Assembly (NCBI GenBank): GCA_020051175.1
Contig: JAGVJJ010000046.1
Span: 1 to 49,162 of the forward strand
Reading direction: 5' to 3'
DNA length: 49,162 nucleotides
Source: Bacteroidia bacterium
GTDB lineage: Bacteria; Bacteroidota; Bacteroidia; 2-12-FULL-35-15
Shown here: one piece after another, positions 26,033 through 34,798 of the stretch
Numbering within the stretch: position 1 is the first letter of the stretch
Layout of the letters: the number at the start of each line of letters is the position of its first letter
Notes under the pieces: generated by a model
Seen by the model: only the letters and a program-made list of their open reading frames with translations
What the model was told of the DNA's origin: nothing
The model's database searches: none
Translations under genes and position numbers: made by a program

Positions 26033-27256
26033 ATGTCAGCTTCAGCAAATAAAAGCAGTTCAAGACGGATTAAGGACATTAAATTGAATTCCCTGCTGGA
26101 AATCACCAGGGCAATCAATAATAATTTTTCTACCTCCCAGTTGCTTGATATTTTTAAGGAAGTACTGGAAGAGCAGCTGAAAATAGGTACACTGGCGCTT
26201 TTTAGCAACAGCGAAGGTTCATGGAAATGCATCCTGAAATACGGGATGGGTGATGATTTCAATGCAATTGATGTGGAGAGGGACTTGCTGCCAATAAAAG
26301 ACATCGGAACAATTAATTTTTCTGAAAAAACCTTAGGGGAATCTTTTGAAATAGTAATCCCCGTTTATCATAAGTCCAAACCACTTGCCTACGTGCTTAT
26401 TGGCGACCTGGAGGACAAAGTGGAAGTGAGTCCTGCCATTAAACACCTCAATTTTGTTCAGATACTTGCAAGCATCATTGTTGTTGCAATAGAAAATAAA
26501 AAACTTGCAAAAGAAAGCCTGCAGCAGGCGGCAATGAAAAAGGAGCTGGAACTGGCTTCTGAAATGCAGTCTATGCTGTTTCCTAGTACGTTGCCAAACG
26601 ATGAAAAGCTGGATACTGCTGCTTTTTACCTTCCTCACCAGGAAGTCGGTGGTGATTATTATGATTTTATATGGCTCAATGAAAATGAGTTCGCTTTTTG
26701 TGTAGCCGATGTTTCCGGCAAAGGGGTTGCTGCTGCATTACTTATGTCTAATTTTCAGGCAAACCTGCGTGTGCTCTTTAACCATACAACCTCCCTTACA
26801 GAGCTGGTACACGATTTAAATGCGAAGGTGCTGGCAAGTGCCAAAGGCGAAAAATTCATCACCCTCTTTATTGCTAAATACAACCTGGTAACACGCACGC
26901 TTACGTATGTTAACGCTGCGCATAACCCTCCGGTGCTGGCAACAAACAATGCTGTAAGTGCCCTGAAAATTGGTTGTACAGGCCTTGGTATGTTTGATGA
27001 AATAACCAAAATAAAAGAAGGTATTATAAATATTTCCCCGGGAACAACCATTGTGTGTTATACCGATGGGCTTGTTGAGCTGGAGAACAATAAAGGGGAG
27101 GATTTTGGAATTGAATCTCTGAAAAAAATAATCCGCAATAACATTGACCTGGATATGAAAAGCCTGAACCGGGTTATTATTGATACACTTATTTCCTATA
27201 AGCAGAACCGGCCTTACATTGATGATATTGCTCTTTTCAGCCTGAAGATATTCTAA
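26033..27256 (+). CDS. GAF domain SpoIIE/RsbU-type serine phosphatase
   Basis: 407-residue cytoplasmic PP2C phosphatase. Residues about 20-165 form a GAF-like sensor domain, then a helical linker ELELASEMQSMLFPSTLP typical of RsbU-like phosphatases. The catalytic domain (about 195-407) has the metal-binding Asp in EVGGDYYDF and in VADVSGKGVAAAL, plus YVNAAHNPP, YTDGLVE and DDIALF. Such proteins dephosphorylate STAS anti-anti-sigma factors in partner-switching pathways; no STAS or RsbW partner is in the window. Likely cotranscribed with the LpxD-type gene. The gene converges on the O-antigen ligase gene with a 27-bp gap. Confidence 0.9.
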   Translation: MSASANKSSSRRIKDIKLNSLLEITRAINNNFSTSQLLDIFKEVLEEQLKIGTLALFSNSEGSWKCILKYGMGDDFNAIDVERDLLPIKDIGTINFSEKTLGESFEIVIPVYHKSKPLAYVLIGDLEDKVEVSPAIKHLNFVQILASIIVVAIENKKLAKESLQQAAMKKELELASEMQSMLFPSTLPNDEKLDTAAFYLPHQEVGGDYYDFIWLNENEFAFCVADVSGKGVAAALLMSNFQANLRVLFNHTTSLTELVHDLNAKVLASAKGEKFITLFIAKYNLVTRTLTYVNAAHNPPVLATNNAVSALKIGCTGLGMFDEITKIKEGIINISPGTTIVCYTDGLVELENNKGEDFGIESLKKIIRNNIDLDMKSLNRVIIDTLISYKQNRPYIDDIALFSLKIF

Positions 27257-27283
27257 GCAAGTTCTCCTGGTATGACAAAATTT

Positions 27284-28777
27284 TTAAGAGCTCTTTTCGG
27301 AGATATTCCTTACTTCAGCAGCATCTGGGTTTTTCTGGTGATAAATATCAATTGCTACCAGCATGGCAATGAATCCCCAGAATGGAACAGACGCCTTATC
27401 CGTATCCAGGAAGTTGTTTAGGGCTCCATGAACAATATAGGTGATAAAGCCCAGGAGCGTTACAAGCACCATTTTTTTCATTTCATTTTCTTTAATGGTA
27501 TAGTACAGCCGGAAGCCGGTAAACAAGGTTGCCAGTATGATTGCAACAAATGTTAACGTGCCCAGCACCCCCGATTCACACAGTGGCCCTATGTACTCAC
27601 TGTGCGCATTTCCACGATCACCCATATTGGTGCTTATAATGGTTTTTTCCTGTGAATGCTGGAAAGGGGCATAAACGAAACTGTATGTGCCTGGCCCCCA
27701 GCCAAAAAATGGCCGTTCGTCAAACAGCCTGAACGCTGCGCTCCACCGGTTCAAACGCTCAAGGTTGGATGCATCTGTTGAAATATTAGAGATGGATTCA
27801 ATGTGCTTGTCAAAATCCTGCGATGCATCCTGCCTGTTTTTTTCAAGCTTCATTACAATCTCTGTCCTGTAAACCAGGAACAGCACACAAACCGCTGCAA
27901 AAGCAGCCAGCAGAGTTGAGAATTTCACCCGGAACAATAAAAGTACATAAGCGCCCAGTGCCGCGGCAAGGCTAAGCCAGGCAGCACGTGTGTAGGAAAA
28001 TACAAGAGCTATGGTAAAGATGGTAAACAAAAGAAAAGCTGCGAATTTTACACTTGTAGAATACTTATGGTTCATGGTAAAGAAAATCAGTCCCGGGAAA
28101 AACATGGCCAGCATGGCACCATATACGGTATGGTCGTTATAAAATGGCGACATCACGTAATTTGCCGGTTCTTCTTCAAAGCCCATCAGATAATGGTTGT
28201 AAAGGGTGTAAAAAATAATAACAGTAAAGGCAATGATATACAGCCAGTAAAACCGTTTAATGTTGGAATAGTTTCTGAAAAGCTGTGTGCCTATAAAATA
28301 AAAGGTAATCACGAACCACAATCTTGAAACCAGGAATTTAAAAGAGATTACGGGTAACTCACTGGTGAGACAGGTTATAAAAATCCAGACAAGGTTAATA
28401 ATAATAGCAAGGGTAATCGGATGCTTTAACATTTCAACGTCCAGTGTATTTTTATGCAATTGCTTCAGGATAAACAGAAGCATAATGCCAAAAATAATGG
28501 GTTCCGTTGGTAAACTTAGTCCCAGACCACCTTCGAGGTTTTGAAGGTTGACTGCAAGCGGGGTAAGGAATACGACAAATAAAATGAGCTTATCAAGAGA
28601 AAAAAAGGCCAGTAAAACAACCAGGAGCACTGCCGGAAGTAAATTGAAGTAGTAAAATTCAAAATAGGTGCATACTGCGTTGAATACAATAAACAGGATG
28701 CTTAAAGCATACACCCACTTTCTATGCCTTTCATCCAAAATATTGATTTCCGGGATCAGTTTACTTGGTTCACTCAT
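27284..28777 (-). CDS. O-antigen ligase/polymerase family membrane protein (Wzy_C)
   Basis: 497-residue inner membrane protein with about 12 hydrophobic helices and a large periplasmic loop holding RLFDERPFFGWGPGTYSFVY, the signature of the O-antigen ligase/Wzy_C family. It would ligate O-antigen to lipid A-core or polymerise repeat units in the periplasm; the family does not separate the two roles by sequence. It is the last gene of the leftward polysaccharide operon and its start overlaps the Wzz-like gene by 8 bp. Cytoplasmic C-terminus is polar. Confidence 0.87.
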   Translation of the reverse strand: MSEPSKLIPEINILDERHRKWVYALSILFIVFNAVCTYFEFYYFNLLPAVLLVVLLAFFSLDKLILFVVFLTPLAVNLQNLEGGLGLSLPTEPIIFGIMLLFILKQLHKNTLDVEMLKHPITLAIIINLVWIFITCLTSELPVISFKFLVSRLWFVITFYFIGTQLFRNYSNIKRFYWLYIIAFTVIIFYTLYNHYLMGFEEEPANYVMSPFYNDHTVYGAMLAMFFPGLIFFTMNHKYSTSVKFAAFLLFTIFTIALVFSYTRAAWLSLAAALGAYVLLLFRVKFSTLLAAFAAVCVLFLVYRTEIVMKLEKNRQDASQDFDKHIESISNISTDASNLERLNRWSAAFRLFDERPFFGWGPGTYSFVYAPFQHSQEKTIISTNMGDRGNAHSEYIGPLCESGVLGTLTFVAIILATLFTGFRLYYTIKENEMKKMVLVTLLGFITYIVHGALNNFLDTDKASVPFWGFIAMLVAIDIYHQKNPDAAEVRNISEKSS

Positions 28778-29753
28778 TGGCTTTTTCTACTGTGCCCGGA
28801 ACCGGGTTAGACTTACTGGCGTCTTTTATAAGTATTAAAAAAAGTAAAAAAAAGTTTGCCGATGATACTGAAATCAGCACAATCAGCCAGCGCACGGGAT
28901 ACGATTTCTTATCAGCAGGAAAAGGCTTGCTCACAATATTGGTATATGTAAGCTCTTTATTTAGATCGCTCAATGCCTGGTCATATTCCAGCTTTGCGGT
29001 GTTAAAGCTATTTAATGTAATATCCAGTGTTTGTTTAGTTTTGTAATATTCTCCGCCTTTCTCTTCCAGGTTGCGCATCATCGCATCAATATCTTTGAGG
29101 TTCTCTTTACGGGCACCACCGCTCAGTGCTTTGTAATAGCTTTTGGTAACTTCTTCGGTCTGGATATCGTAATCCAGCAATTGGTATTTTACCCGGTATT
29201 CCTGGAGAACAGCATCAATAGAATCTACCTGACGTTTTTTAGTGTCCATCAGGTTCTTGAAAATAACCACCACCTCTTTTGTTTTCTCGCGTTGCAGGCT
29301 ACGCGCTTTCACATTCAATGCATTGATAATTTCCATCACCATGTCGGAGGCCAGTTTGGGATCTGTATCAAACACTCTAATTTCAATAGAATTAAACTGG
29401 GTACGTCTTACTTCCACATTGGATAAATAAGTGTTCACCAGATCGGTATAACCCGCATCGCCTGTTGTATCGATATCATAGTGTGCTGCTAATCCGAATT
29501 TCTGTACCACCGCATTTCTGATATCGGCAGATTCCAATAGCTGAAGCAGTTGTTCCGATGGGGTTTCTGAACTGTACGGAATAATATTGGATGGGTAAAT
29601 GAGTGCAAATGATTTATACTTTGGCGGTATAAAAAATGCGCTGGAAAAAACACAGGCTGCCACTAGTGCGACAATTGTCACCACAATAAAATGCAGTTTC
29701 CATTTTACAAACAGGTTTATAAAGTAGCGATTACTTTCAAGGTATTCGTTCAT
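28770..29753 (-). CDS. Wzz-like chain length determinant protein (second of pair)
   Basis: 327-residue inner membrane protein with the Wzz architecture: N-terminal helix (about 17-43, HFIVVTIVALVAACVFSSAFF), a long periplasmic coiled-coil part with a charged KTKEVVVIFKNLMDTKKRQVD segment, and a C-terminal helix near 285-310 preceded by ADKKSYPVRWLIV, a Pro-rich motif characteristic of the family. There is no C-terminal tyrosine kinase domain. It should set glycan chain length together with the polymerase or ligase encoded by the overlapping downstream gene. Confidence 0.87.
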   Translation of the reverse strand: MNEYLESNRYFINLFVKWKLHFIVVTIVALVAACVFSSAFFIPPKYKSFALIYPSNIIPYSSETPSEQLLQLLESADIRNAVVQKFGLAAHYDIDTTGDAGYTDLVNTYLSNVEVRRTQFNSIEIRVFDTDPKLASDMVMEIINALNVKARSLQREKTKEVVVIFKNLMDTKKRQVDSIDAVLQEYRVKYQLLDYDIQTEEVTKSYYKALSGGARKENLKDIDAMMRNLEEKGGEYYKTKQTLDITLNSFNTAKLEYDQALSDLNKELTYTNIVSKPFPADKKSYPVRWLIVLISVSSANFFLLFLILIKDASKSNPVPGTVEKANE

Positions 29754-29823
29754 TACAAGTGTTTTATTTTAATGGTGTTTTAAACAAATAATTGTGCCTT
29801 TCAGCTTAAAAATAGCAATATTC

Positions 29824-30843
29824 CTAACCTTTTGTCCTGAACTGCTTAAAATTCTCCAGCAGTAATATGGCGATAATGGCCATCAGAAGAGTAGTTATGG
29901 TTGAAACCACAACAATCACCCAGCGTACAGGATATGATTTTTTTTCTGCCGGAAACGCATTGCTTACAACGAATTTCTGTGGAAGTATCTGCTCAGCATC
30001 TGCTTTTGCGCCTTCGTATTTTGTTTTCAGCAAATTAAGCTGTTTCCGCTGCAGTTCCATATTATCTCTTAAAGATACATAAGCACTGCCGTACTGGGCT
30101 ATAATCTTCAGCTTTTCCTCAAGTGCTTTCACTGCTCTCTGATCGCCTTTGGAAAGTGCAATGGCATGCTGCTCTGTAGTTACTTCCGATTGCGATTCGT
30201 AATCATATAGTCCCAACCCGTTCAGTATTTTAATAGAGTCAATCATTTTATTTATTTCAGCCTCCTTGCCAAAATATTCTCTTTTAACAATGTTCAGGGC
30301 CTGAAGGGCACGCTCACGCTGCATACGTGTTTTGGAGGAGTCATGCAAACGGGCAATGTCATTGGCTATCAGCGCAGCAGTATCGGGGTCCGTGTCCATC
30401 ACCTCAATCTTCACGGACATGTACTCCGTACGTTTAAAAGTGATGTTGCTCTGGAACTCTTCGTATAGCTTGGTACGTTTGAACTTGTCAGTAGAATCAA
30501 TACCATAATGTCCTAAAAGGTTATATTTTTCTGAAATGGCAGCACGTATCTCATCCGAGTTAAGGATCTGCAGCATTTGCTCAGCTTCCTCTTCGGCACC
30601 AAAGGCTAGAACGTCATCATTTTTGAAGTTCATTTCGCTCAAAAGGGCCTTGGAAATAGAGCTGGTTGTTGCCGGGAACAGGATTACCGTTGATTTATAC
30701 TTCGGTCGGATAGTAAGGGCAATAATGCTGGACACAATTACTGCTCCTATGGCAATTACAATCAGCTGTTTGCGCCATTTAAAAATAAAGTGCAGTATAT
30801 TCAGTGAATTAAAATCTTCAGTCGCTTGCCCTTTTGTGTCCAT
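29824..30843 (-). CDS. Wzz-like chain length determinant protein (first of pair)
   Basis: 339-residue paralog of the next gene, 70 bp away. It starts with a cytoplasmic tail, then a helix (about 25-50, LIVIAIGAVIVSSIIALTI) and RPKYKSTVILFPATTSS. The periplasmic coiled-coil region ends in AEKKSYPVRWVIVVVSTI, matching the second protein's C-terminal motif. Shared features AALIANDIARL/SDMVMEIINAL and YESQSEVTTE show a common origin by duplication. Two Wzz-like proteins may give two modal chain lengths or form a hetero-oligomer. No kinase domain. Confidence 0.87.
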   Translation of the reverse strand: MDTKGQATEDFNSLNILHFIFKWRKQLIVIAIGAVIVSSIIALTIRPKYKSTVILFPATTSSISKALLSEMNFKNDDVLAFGAEEEAEQMLQILNSDEIRAAISEKYNLLGHYGIDSTDKFKRTKLYEEFQSNITFKRTEYMSVKIEVMDTDPDTAALIANDIARLHDSSKTRMQRERALQALNIVKREYFGKEAEINKMIDSIKILNGLGLYDYESQSEVTTEQHAIALSKGDQRAVKALEEKLKIIAQYGSAYVSLRDNMELQRKQLNLLKTKYEGAKADAEQILPQKFVVSNAFPAEKKSYPVRWVIVVVSTITTLLMAIIAILLLENFKQFRTKG

Positions 30844-30906
30844 TTTGAATGTTTAGAATTTGATTTGGGGCAACAAAAATAGAAAAAAATGGACAACTGC
30901 CTAAGT

Positions 30907-32352
30907 TTACCCGTATTTGAGTATCCTGAACATTGCTTTAATATTTAACACCCCTGATACAAATGCCCATATGCCACAGGCGCAGGTCATGAGTACAAAA
31001 TTTATTATCCAGTTGAAATTCAGCATTTTGGAACCATAATTAATAGCGATAACTCCAATAACAAACATAATTAATGTATTGATTAGGCGGTAATTAACCT
31101 TGAATTTGAATATCCGCTGTGCAATAATAACCTGTATAATGGCAGTAAGAAACTGGGTAATCATACTTGAAATAGCCGAGCCGTAAGCTTCTAATTGTTT
31201 GATTAATATGAAATTAAGTGTGATATTCAGCACCATGCCTCCCGCAGCCATAATGTTTAGCTGTTTCAAATTACCATTGGCAGTGAGCAACGTACCAAAA
31301 ATATAGGTGGTGGAAATGGCTATGAAGCTGAGCATCAGTAAACTAAATATTTTGGCCGATTCTTTTGCATGAAGCACATACAGCAAATCCATAAGTTCCT
31401 CGCTGTAAAAAACACATCCCACGCCAACAACTATGGCGAGTGTAAGCAATAGGGTAGAAATAAGTTTAACCAGCGGCTCAACCGACTCCTTGTGCTTTAG
31501 CATCCTTGAAAAAACAGGGAGCAGCATACCTGCCGACAAGAATGCAATCATATTGGCTGCATCCAATAAACGGAAAGCCTGCGCGTAAATGCCTGATTGA
31601 ACGTCACCTACGCCTTGTGGCAATAGCCGTTCAAGCATTACGGTATCAATACGGTTATAAAAGGACATAAGGAGGGTGAGGATGGCAAAGGGTAGGCTTT
31701 TTTTCAGGATCATGATTGAAAAAGCCCTATTCCACTTCAAACTGAATGAATGGGTTTTATTAAGAATAATTATAAAGGCGGTTACAGCGGTAATAAAGTA
31801 GCTAAGTGTTTGAGCATAAACAAAATACATGATGCCGTCAGGGCGTTTTAATACCCCTGTAGTTAACAAAACGGTACAAAAACCAATAAGTAATGTACGG
31901 TCCAGGACAGAAACAATGGCATCGGTTTTAAACAAGTGTAAACCCGCAAGGTTGGAGCGGGTATAATTGATAAAATACAAAAGGAACATGTTAAATCCTT
32001 GAATAAGAAGGAGTTTCATTAGCCGGGTGTCATAACCTATTATTAAACCAATCAGAACAACCACAACGATGTATATTACCGCAAGGAACAGCTTTAAAAT
32101 GAACAAACCGGAAAAGTGCTTTGTAAGCAGGTGGTTGTTTTGAGCAATGTTTTTATTGTTGAAATTGGTAATCCCAAAATCCAGTAGGATGTTCAGCAGG
32201 AACGAGAAATTAAATATTGCAAAATAAACACCATAGCTTGCAGCGCCAACCTGGTTCTGAACTTCACGTTCAATACCCAGTATATAAAAGGGCTTGATGA
32301 ACAGGTTCAGAAAAAGTAAAAAAGCAAGGTTCGTGACAAATTTCTTTTGCAT
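30907..32352 (-). CDS. Polysaccharide flippase (Wzx/MATE-like)
   Basis: 481-residue multi-helix inner membrane protein of the MOP superfamily, about 14 hydrophobic helices. The start FVTNLAFLLFLNLFIKPFYILGIEREVQNQVGAASYGVYF has the flippase pattern in which the first helices are followed by an aromatic, glycine-containing turn. It would translocate undecaprenyl-linked repeat units to the periplasm. Lies 18 bp after the FkbM gene and 63 bp before the Wzz pair. Confidence 0.87.
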   Translation of the reverse strand: MQKKFVTNLAFLLFLNLFIKPFYILGIEREVQNQVGAASYGVYFAIFNFSFLLNILLDFGITNFNNKNIAQNNHLLTKHFSGLFILKLFLAVIYIVVVVLIGLIIGYDTRLMKLLLIQGFNMFLLYFINYTRSNLAGLHLFKTDAIVSVLDRTLLIGFCTVLLTTGVLKRPDGIMYFVYAQTLSYFITAVTAFIIILNKTHSFSLKWNRAFSIMILKKSLPFAILTLLMSFYNRIDTVMLERLLPQGVGDVQSGIYAQAFRLLDAANMIAFLSAGMLLPVFSRMLKHKESVEPLVKLISTLLLTLAIVVGVGCVFYSEELMDLLYVLHAKESAKIFSLLMLSFIAISTTYIFGTLLTANGNLKQLNIMAAGGMVLNITLNFILIKQLEAYGSAISSMITQFLTAIIQVIIAQRIFKFKVNYRLINTLIMFVIGVIAINYGSKMLNFNWIINFVLMTCACGIWAFVSGVLNIKAMFRILKYG

Positions 32353-32370
32353 CAGGCGAAAATACTAAAA

Positions 32371-33108
32371 TTAAGCAGGTATGAAAATGAAATTTTGAGT
32401 CTTGTGCTTATCAGCTTCATACTTTATCAGTTTTTCACCATTTGCAACAAAAGCGGTATAATATAGTTCCTCAAAAAGCTGGAAACATTGTTTTCTGTTA
32501 TCGTTGTCCCACAATTCAGCATATACAACAGGTTTGTGCATAGCTATAATGTGGCGCGCACCATCCAGTACAAAATACTCAAAATTCTCAACATCAATTT
32601 TTATGGCACTGATGCGTTGTGTAAGGTTCTGCAAGGCGGGCAGGGTGTCAAGCTTATAGAGCGGCACTGTAAAGCGCTCGCCTTCGTTATTTTCCGGGAT
32701 ACTGCTGTGGACCACGTGGCTTAGCCCCTGCATGCGCACCGCATTTATCACCGGCATTACCATTTCAGCCTGACCTTCGGTATTGCCCAATGCAATTTCA
32801 AAAAGCCGGACATTCCCAAGCTTAAAAAAGTTGACAATACGTTTAAATGCCTCAATATTATTGGGCATGGGTTCAAAGGCAAAAACTTCTGAGCCCTTAA
32901 TGCTCCTGGCAAGATGTGCGGTCATAATACCAATATTGGCGCCAATATCCAGTACAATGGTATTGTCTGGTATCAGGCTAAGGAACACAAAAAAGTCCTT
33001 CTCATTTTTATCTCGTTTAAGCGTATAGATCTTAAACAAAGAAAAAACAAAAAGGTAGTTCTTAAAACCCAGCAGTTTGTGTAAAATATATTTTACCGCA
33101 TTTTTCAT
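32371..33108 (-). CDS. FkbM family SAM-dependent methyltransferase
   Basis: 245 residues. Rossmann core with VLDIGANIGIMTAHLARS near residue 55 (SAM motif I), EVFAFEPMPNNIEAFKRIV (acidic ribose-binding residue), and IDVENFEYFVLDGA near 175, all FkbM landmarks. FkbM enzymes O-methylate sugars or other hydroxyls; in this context it probably methylates the surface glycan. First gene of the leftward polysaccharide operon, facing the repeat-filled gap to the divergent glycosyltransferase. A TACTTTTG box 9-16 bases upstream of the start suggests a very short leader. Confidence 0.87.
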   Translation of the reverse strand: MKNAVKYILHKLLGFKNYLFVFSLFKIYTLKRDKNEKDFFVFLSLIPDNTIVLDIGANIGIMTAHLARSIKGSEVFAFEPMPNNIEAFKRIVNFFKLGNVRLFEIALGNTEGQAEMVMPVINAVRMQGLSHVVHSSIPENNEGERFTVPLYKLDTLPALQNLTQRISAIKIDVENFEYFVLDGARHIIAMHKPVVYAELWDNDNRKQCFQLFEELYYTAFVANGEKLIKYEADKHKTQNFIFIPA

Positions 33109-33116
33109 TCAGCCTG

Positions 33117-33124
33117 CAAAAGTA
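33117..33124 (-). promoter_or_regulatory. Putative -7 element for the polysaccharide operon
   Basis: Minus-strand TACTTTTG fits TAnnTTTG, only nine bases before the FkbM ATG at 33108. No -33 match is found, and the repeat array begins about 30 bases further upstream. Confidence 0.45.
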
Positions 33125-33153
33125 TTGTTTTTTAGTGAATAGTCTATTAGTTC

Positions 33154-33454
33154 ATTTGTTCATTGGTTTATTGGTTCATTGGTTATCAGTTATTAGTTAT
33201 TGAGTTACAGCTCAACTCTTTGCATTTAACCATTCTCTCTGTTATTATTATATTGTTTCAACTATTCCAGTACCTCATTATTCTATCATCCCCATTGTTC
33301 CTGGGCCGCATTATTTTACCATCTCTCCAAAAACTCAATAACCCAAAAACTCAATAACCCAATAACTCAATAACTCAATTCATTATTCCACCATTCCATT
33401 ATTCCACCACCTCATCACGAATAAACCAATGAACCAGTGAACCAATGAACCAAT
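33154..33454. repeat. Inverted repeat of 8-mer arrays filling the divergent gap
   Basis: The 378-base gap between FkbM and the GT4 gene holds no gene. Left arm 33154-33184 is tandem TCATTGGT-like 8-mers; right arm 33424-33454 is tandem ACCAATGA 8-mers. Reverse-complemented, the 31-base arms match at 28 positions. The 239-base spacer contains further words: AGTTATTGAGTT near 33194-33206 opposed by repeated ACTCAATAAC (33342-33379), and ATTCCACCATTCC / ATTATTCCACCACC near 33385-33412. Confidence 0.8.
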
Positions 33455-33467
33455 CATAAAAAAGCTG

Positions 33468-33475
33468 TATTTTCG
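33468..33475 (+). promoter_or_regulatory. Weak -7 element for the GT4 glycosyltransferase
   Basis: TATTTTCG (one mismatch to TAnnTTTG), 11 bases before the ATG. The expected -33 position falls inside the 8-mer array. Confidence 0.3.
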
Positions 33476-33486
33476 TTCCACATAAA

Positions 33487-34614
33487 ATGGAAATAGTTGT
33501 AAATACCCGTTTATTGCTTAAAAACCGGCTGGAAGGTATCGGGTGGTTTACTTATGAAACGCTCAAACGTATTACTGTTAAACATCCGGAGCACCATTTT
33601 GTGTTTTTATTTGACAGGGATTTTGATGATGAGTTTATTTTTTCTGACAATGTAACCCCCTTGATCCTTTCACCGCAGGCACGCCACCCTGTTCTGTTTT
33701 ACTGGTGGTTCGAATTTTCTGTTGCACGTTTTTTAAAGACTTACAAGCCGGATTTATTCCTGTCACCGGATGGATATTTATCCCTGAATGCGGATGTAAA
33801 GCAGCTGGCCGTAATACATGATTTGAATTTTGAACACTATCCCAATGACCTGCCATTCCTGGTGCGTAAATATTACCACTACTTTTTTCCAAAGTTTGCA
33901 CGGAAGGCATCCCGGATTGCTACTGTTTCACATTTTTCCAAATCGGATATAATAAAGCAATACAACATTCACCCCGATAGCATTGATGTGGTGTTCAACG
34001 GTTGCAATCCATTGTATCAACCGCTTTCTGGTGAGGTTAAAAGTCTGGTGAAACAAAAATATACAGGCGGTTGCGACTATTTTCTATTTGTAGGGGCCCT
34101 GCACCCGCGAAAAAATATATCCCGTTTGTTTCAGGCATTCGACAAGTTCCGGCAGGCGCAGGACAAAGATATTAAGCTGCTCATTGTAGGTGAAAAATAT
34201 TACTGGACCAGCGAGATAAAGCGTACTTACCTCAATATGCAACACAAGAAAGATGTTATTTTTACAGGTCACCTGTCAACAGAAGAGCTTACCGGGGTTA
34301 CTGGTTCTGCATTGGCACTTACTTACGTGCCTTATTTTGAAGGTTTTGGTATTCCATTGCTTGAAGCAATGAGTTGCGATATCCCCGTTATCACAGGCAA
34401 TGTCACTTCAATGCCCGAAATCGCTGATGGTGCTGCGCTCTTGGTAGATCCTTTTTCAGTGGATGATATTGCAAACGCCATGCTCCGGTTAGCGCAAAAC
34501 AACCAGCTGCGCCAGGAGCTCATTGAGAAAGGCCGTCAGAGAAGACTGGATTTCAGCTGGGACAAAACCGCTGACGCGCTTTGGAAAAGCATAGAACGTA
34601 CAACCCGGAAATAA
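33487..34614 (+). CDS. GT4-family glycosyltransferase
   Basis: 375-residue GT-B fold retaining glycosyltransferase of family 4. The N-terminal domain holds VVNTRLLLKNRLEGIGWFTYE and the C-terminal donor domain has LFVGALHPRKNISRLFQAF (near 202) and the E-x7-E motif in YFEGFGIPLLEAM (near 284), followed by CDIPVITGNVTSMPE. It transfers a sugar, probably in assembly of the glycan built by the divergent operon. It has no signal peptide. The gene is bordered on both sides by ACCAATGA-type 8-mer arrays in the same orientation. Confidence 0.9.
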   Translation: MEIVVNTRLLLKNRLEGIGWFTYETLKRITVKHPEHHFVFLFDRDFDDEFIFSDNVTPLILSPQARHPVLFYWWFEFSVARFLKTYKPDLFLSPDGYLSLNADVKQLAVIHDLNFEHYPNDLPFLVRKYYHYFFPKFARKASRIATVSHFSKSDIIKQYNIHPDSIDVVFNGCNPLYQPLSGEVKSLVKQKYTGGCDYFLFVGALHPRKNISRLFQAFDKFRQAQDKDIKLLIVGEKYYWTSEIKRTYLNMQHKKDVIFTGHLSTEELTGVTGSALALTYVPYFEGFGIPLLEAMSCDIPVITGNVTSMPEIADGAALLVDPFSVDDIANAMLRLAQNNQLRQELIEKGRQRRLDFSWDKTADALWKSIERTTRK

Positions 34615-34652
34615 TTACCCTTAATCCTCCATGAATCAACCGTTAATTCGGT

Positions 34653-34699
34653 AAACCACTGAACGAATGCACCGGTGAGCCAATGAACAAATGGCCAAT
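34653..34699. repeat. Degenerate ACCAATGA-type 8-mer array downstream of the GT4 gene
   Basis: Words ACCACTGA, ACCGGTGA, GCCAATGA, ACAAATGG follow each other with about 8-base period, in the same orientation as the array at 33424-33454. More diverged than the upstream copy. Confidence 0.45.
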
Positions 34700-34765
34700 T
34701 GCCATGAACGCCTTAAATCTTTAGATTAATTAAATTTCTGACTTTTATATGTGCCTGAAAATTCT

Positions 34766-34773
34766 TATATTCG
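34766..34773 (+). promoter_or_regulatory. Putative -7 element for the hydrolase/sensor pair
   Basis: TATATTCG (one mismatch to TAnnTTTG) 25 bases before the ATG at 34799. Confidence 0.35.
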
Positions 34774-34798
34774 CATATTACTATAATATCTGAAAATT

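Noticed and set aside
33109..33486. Possible small RNA or coding gene in the repeat-filled gap
   Set aside because: The gap is explained by short repeated words; no open frame of note, and no RNA family recognised.
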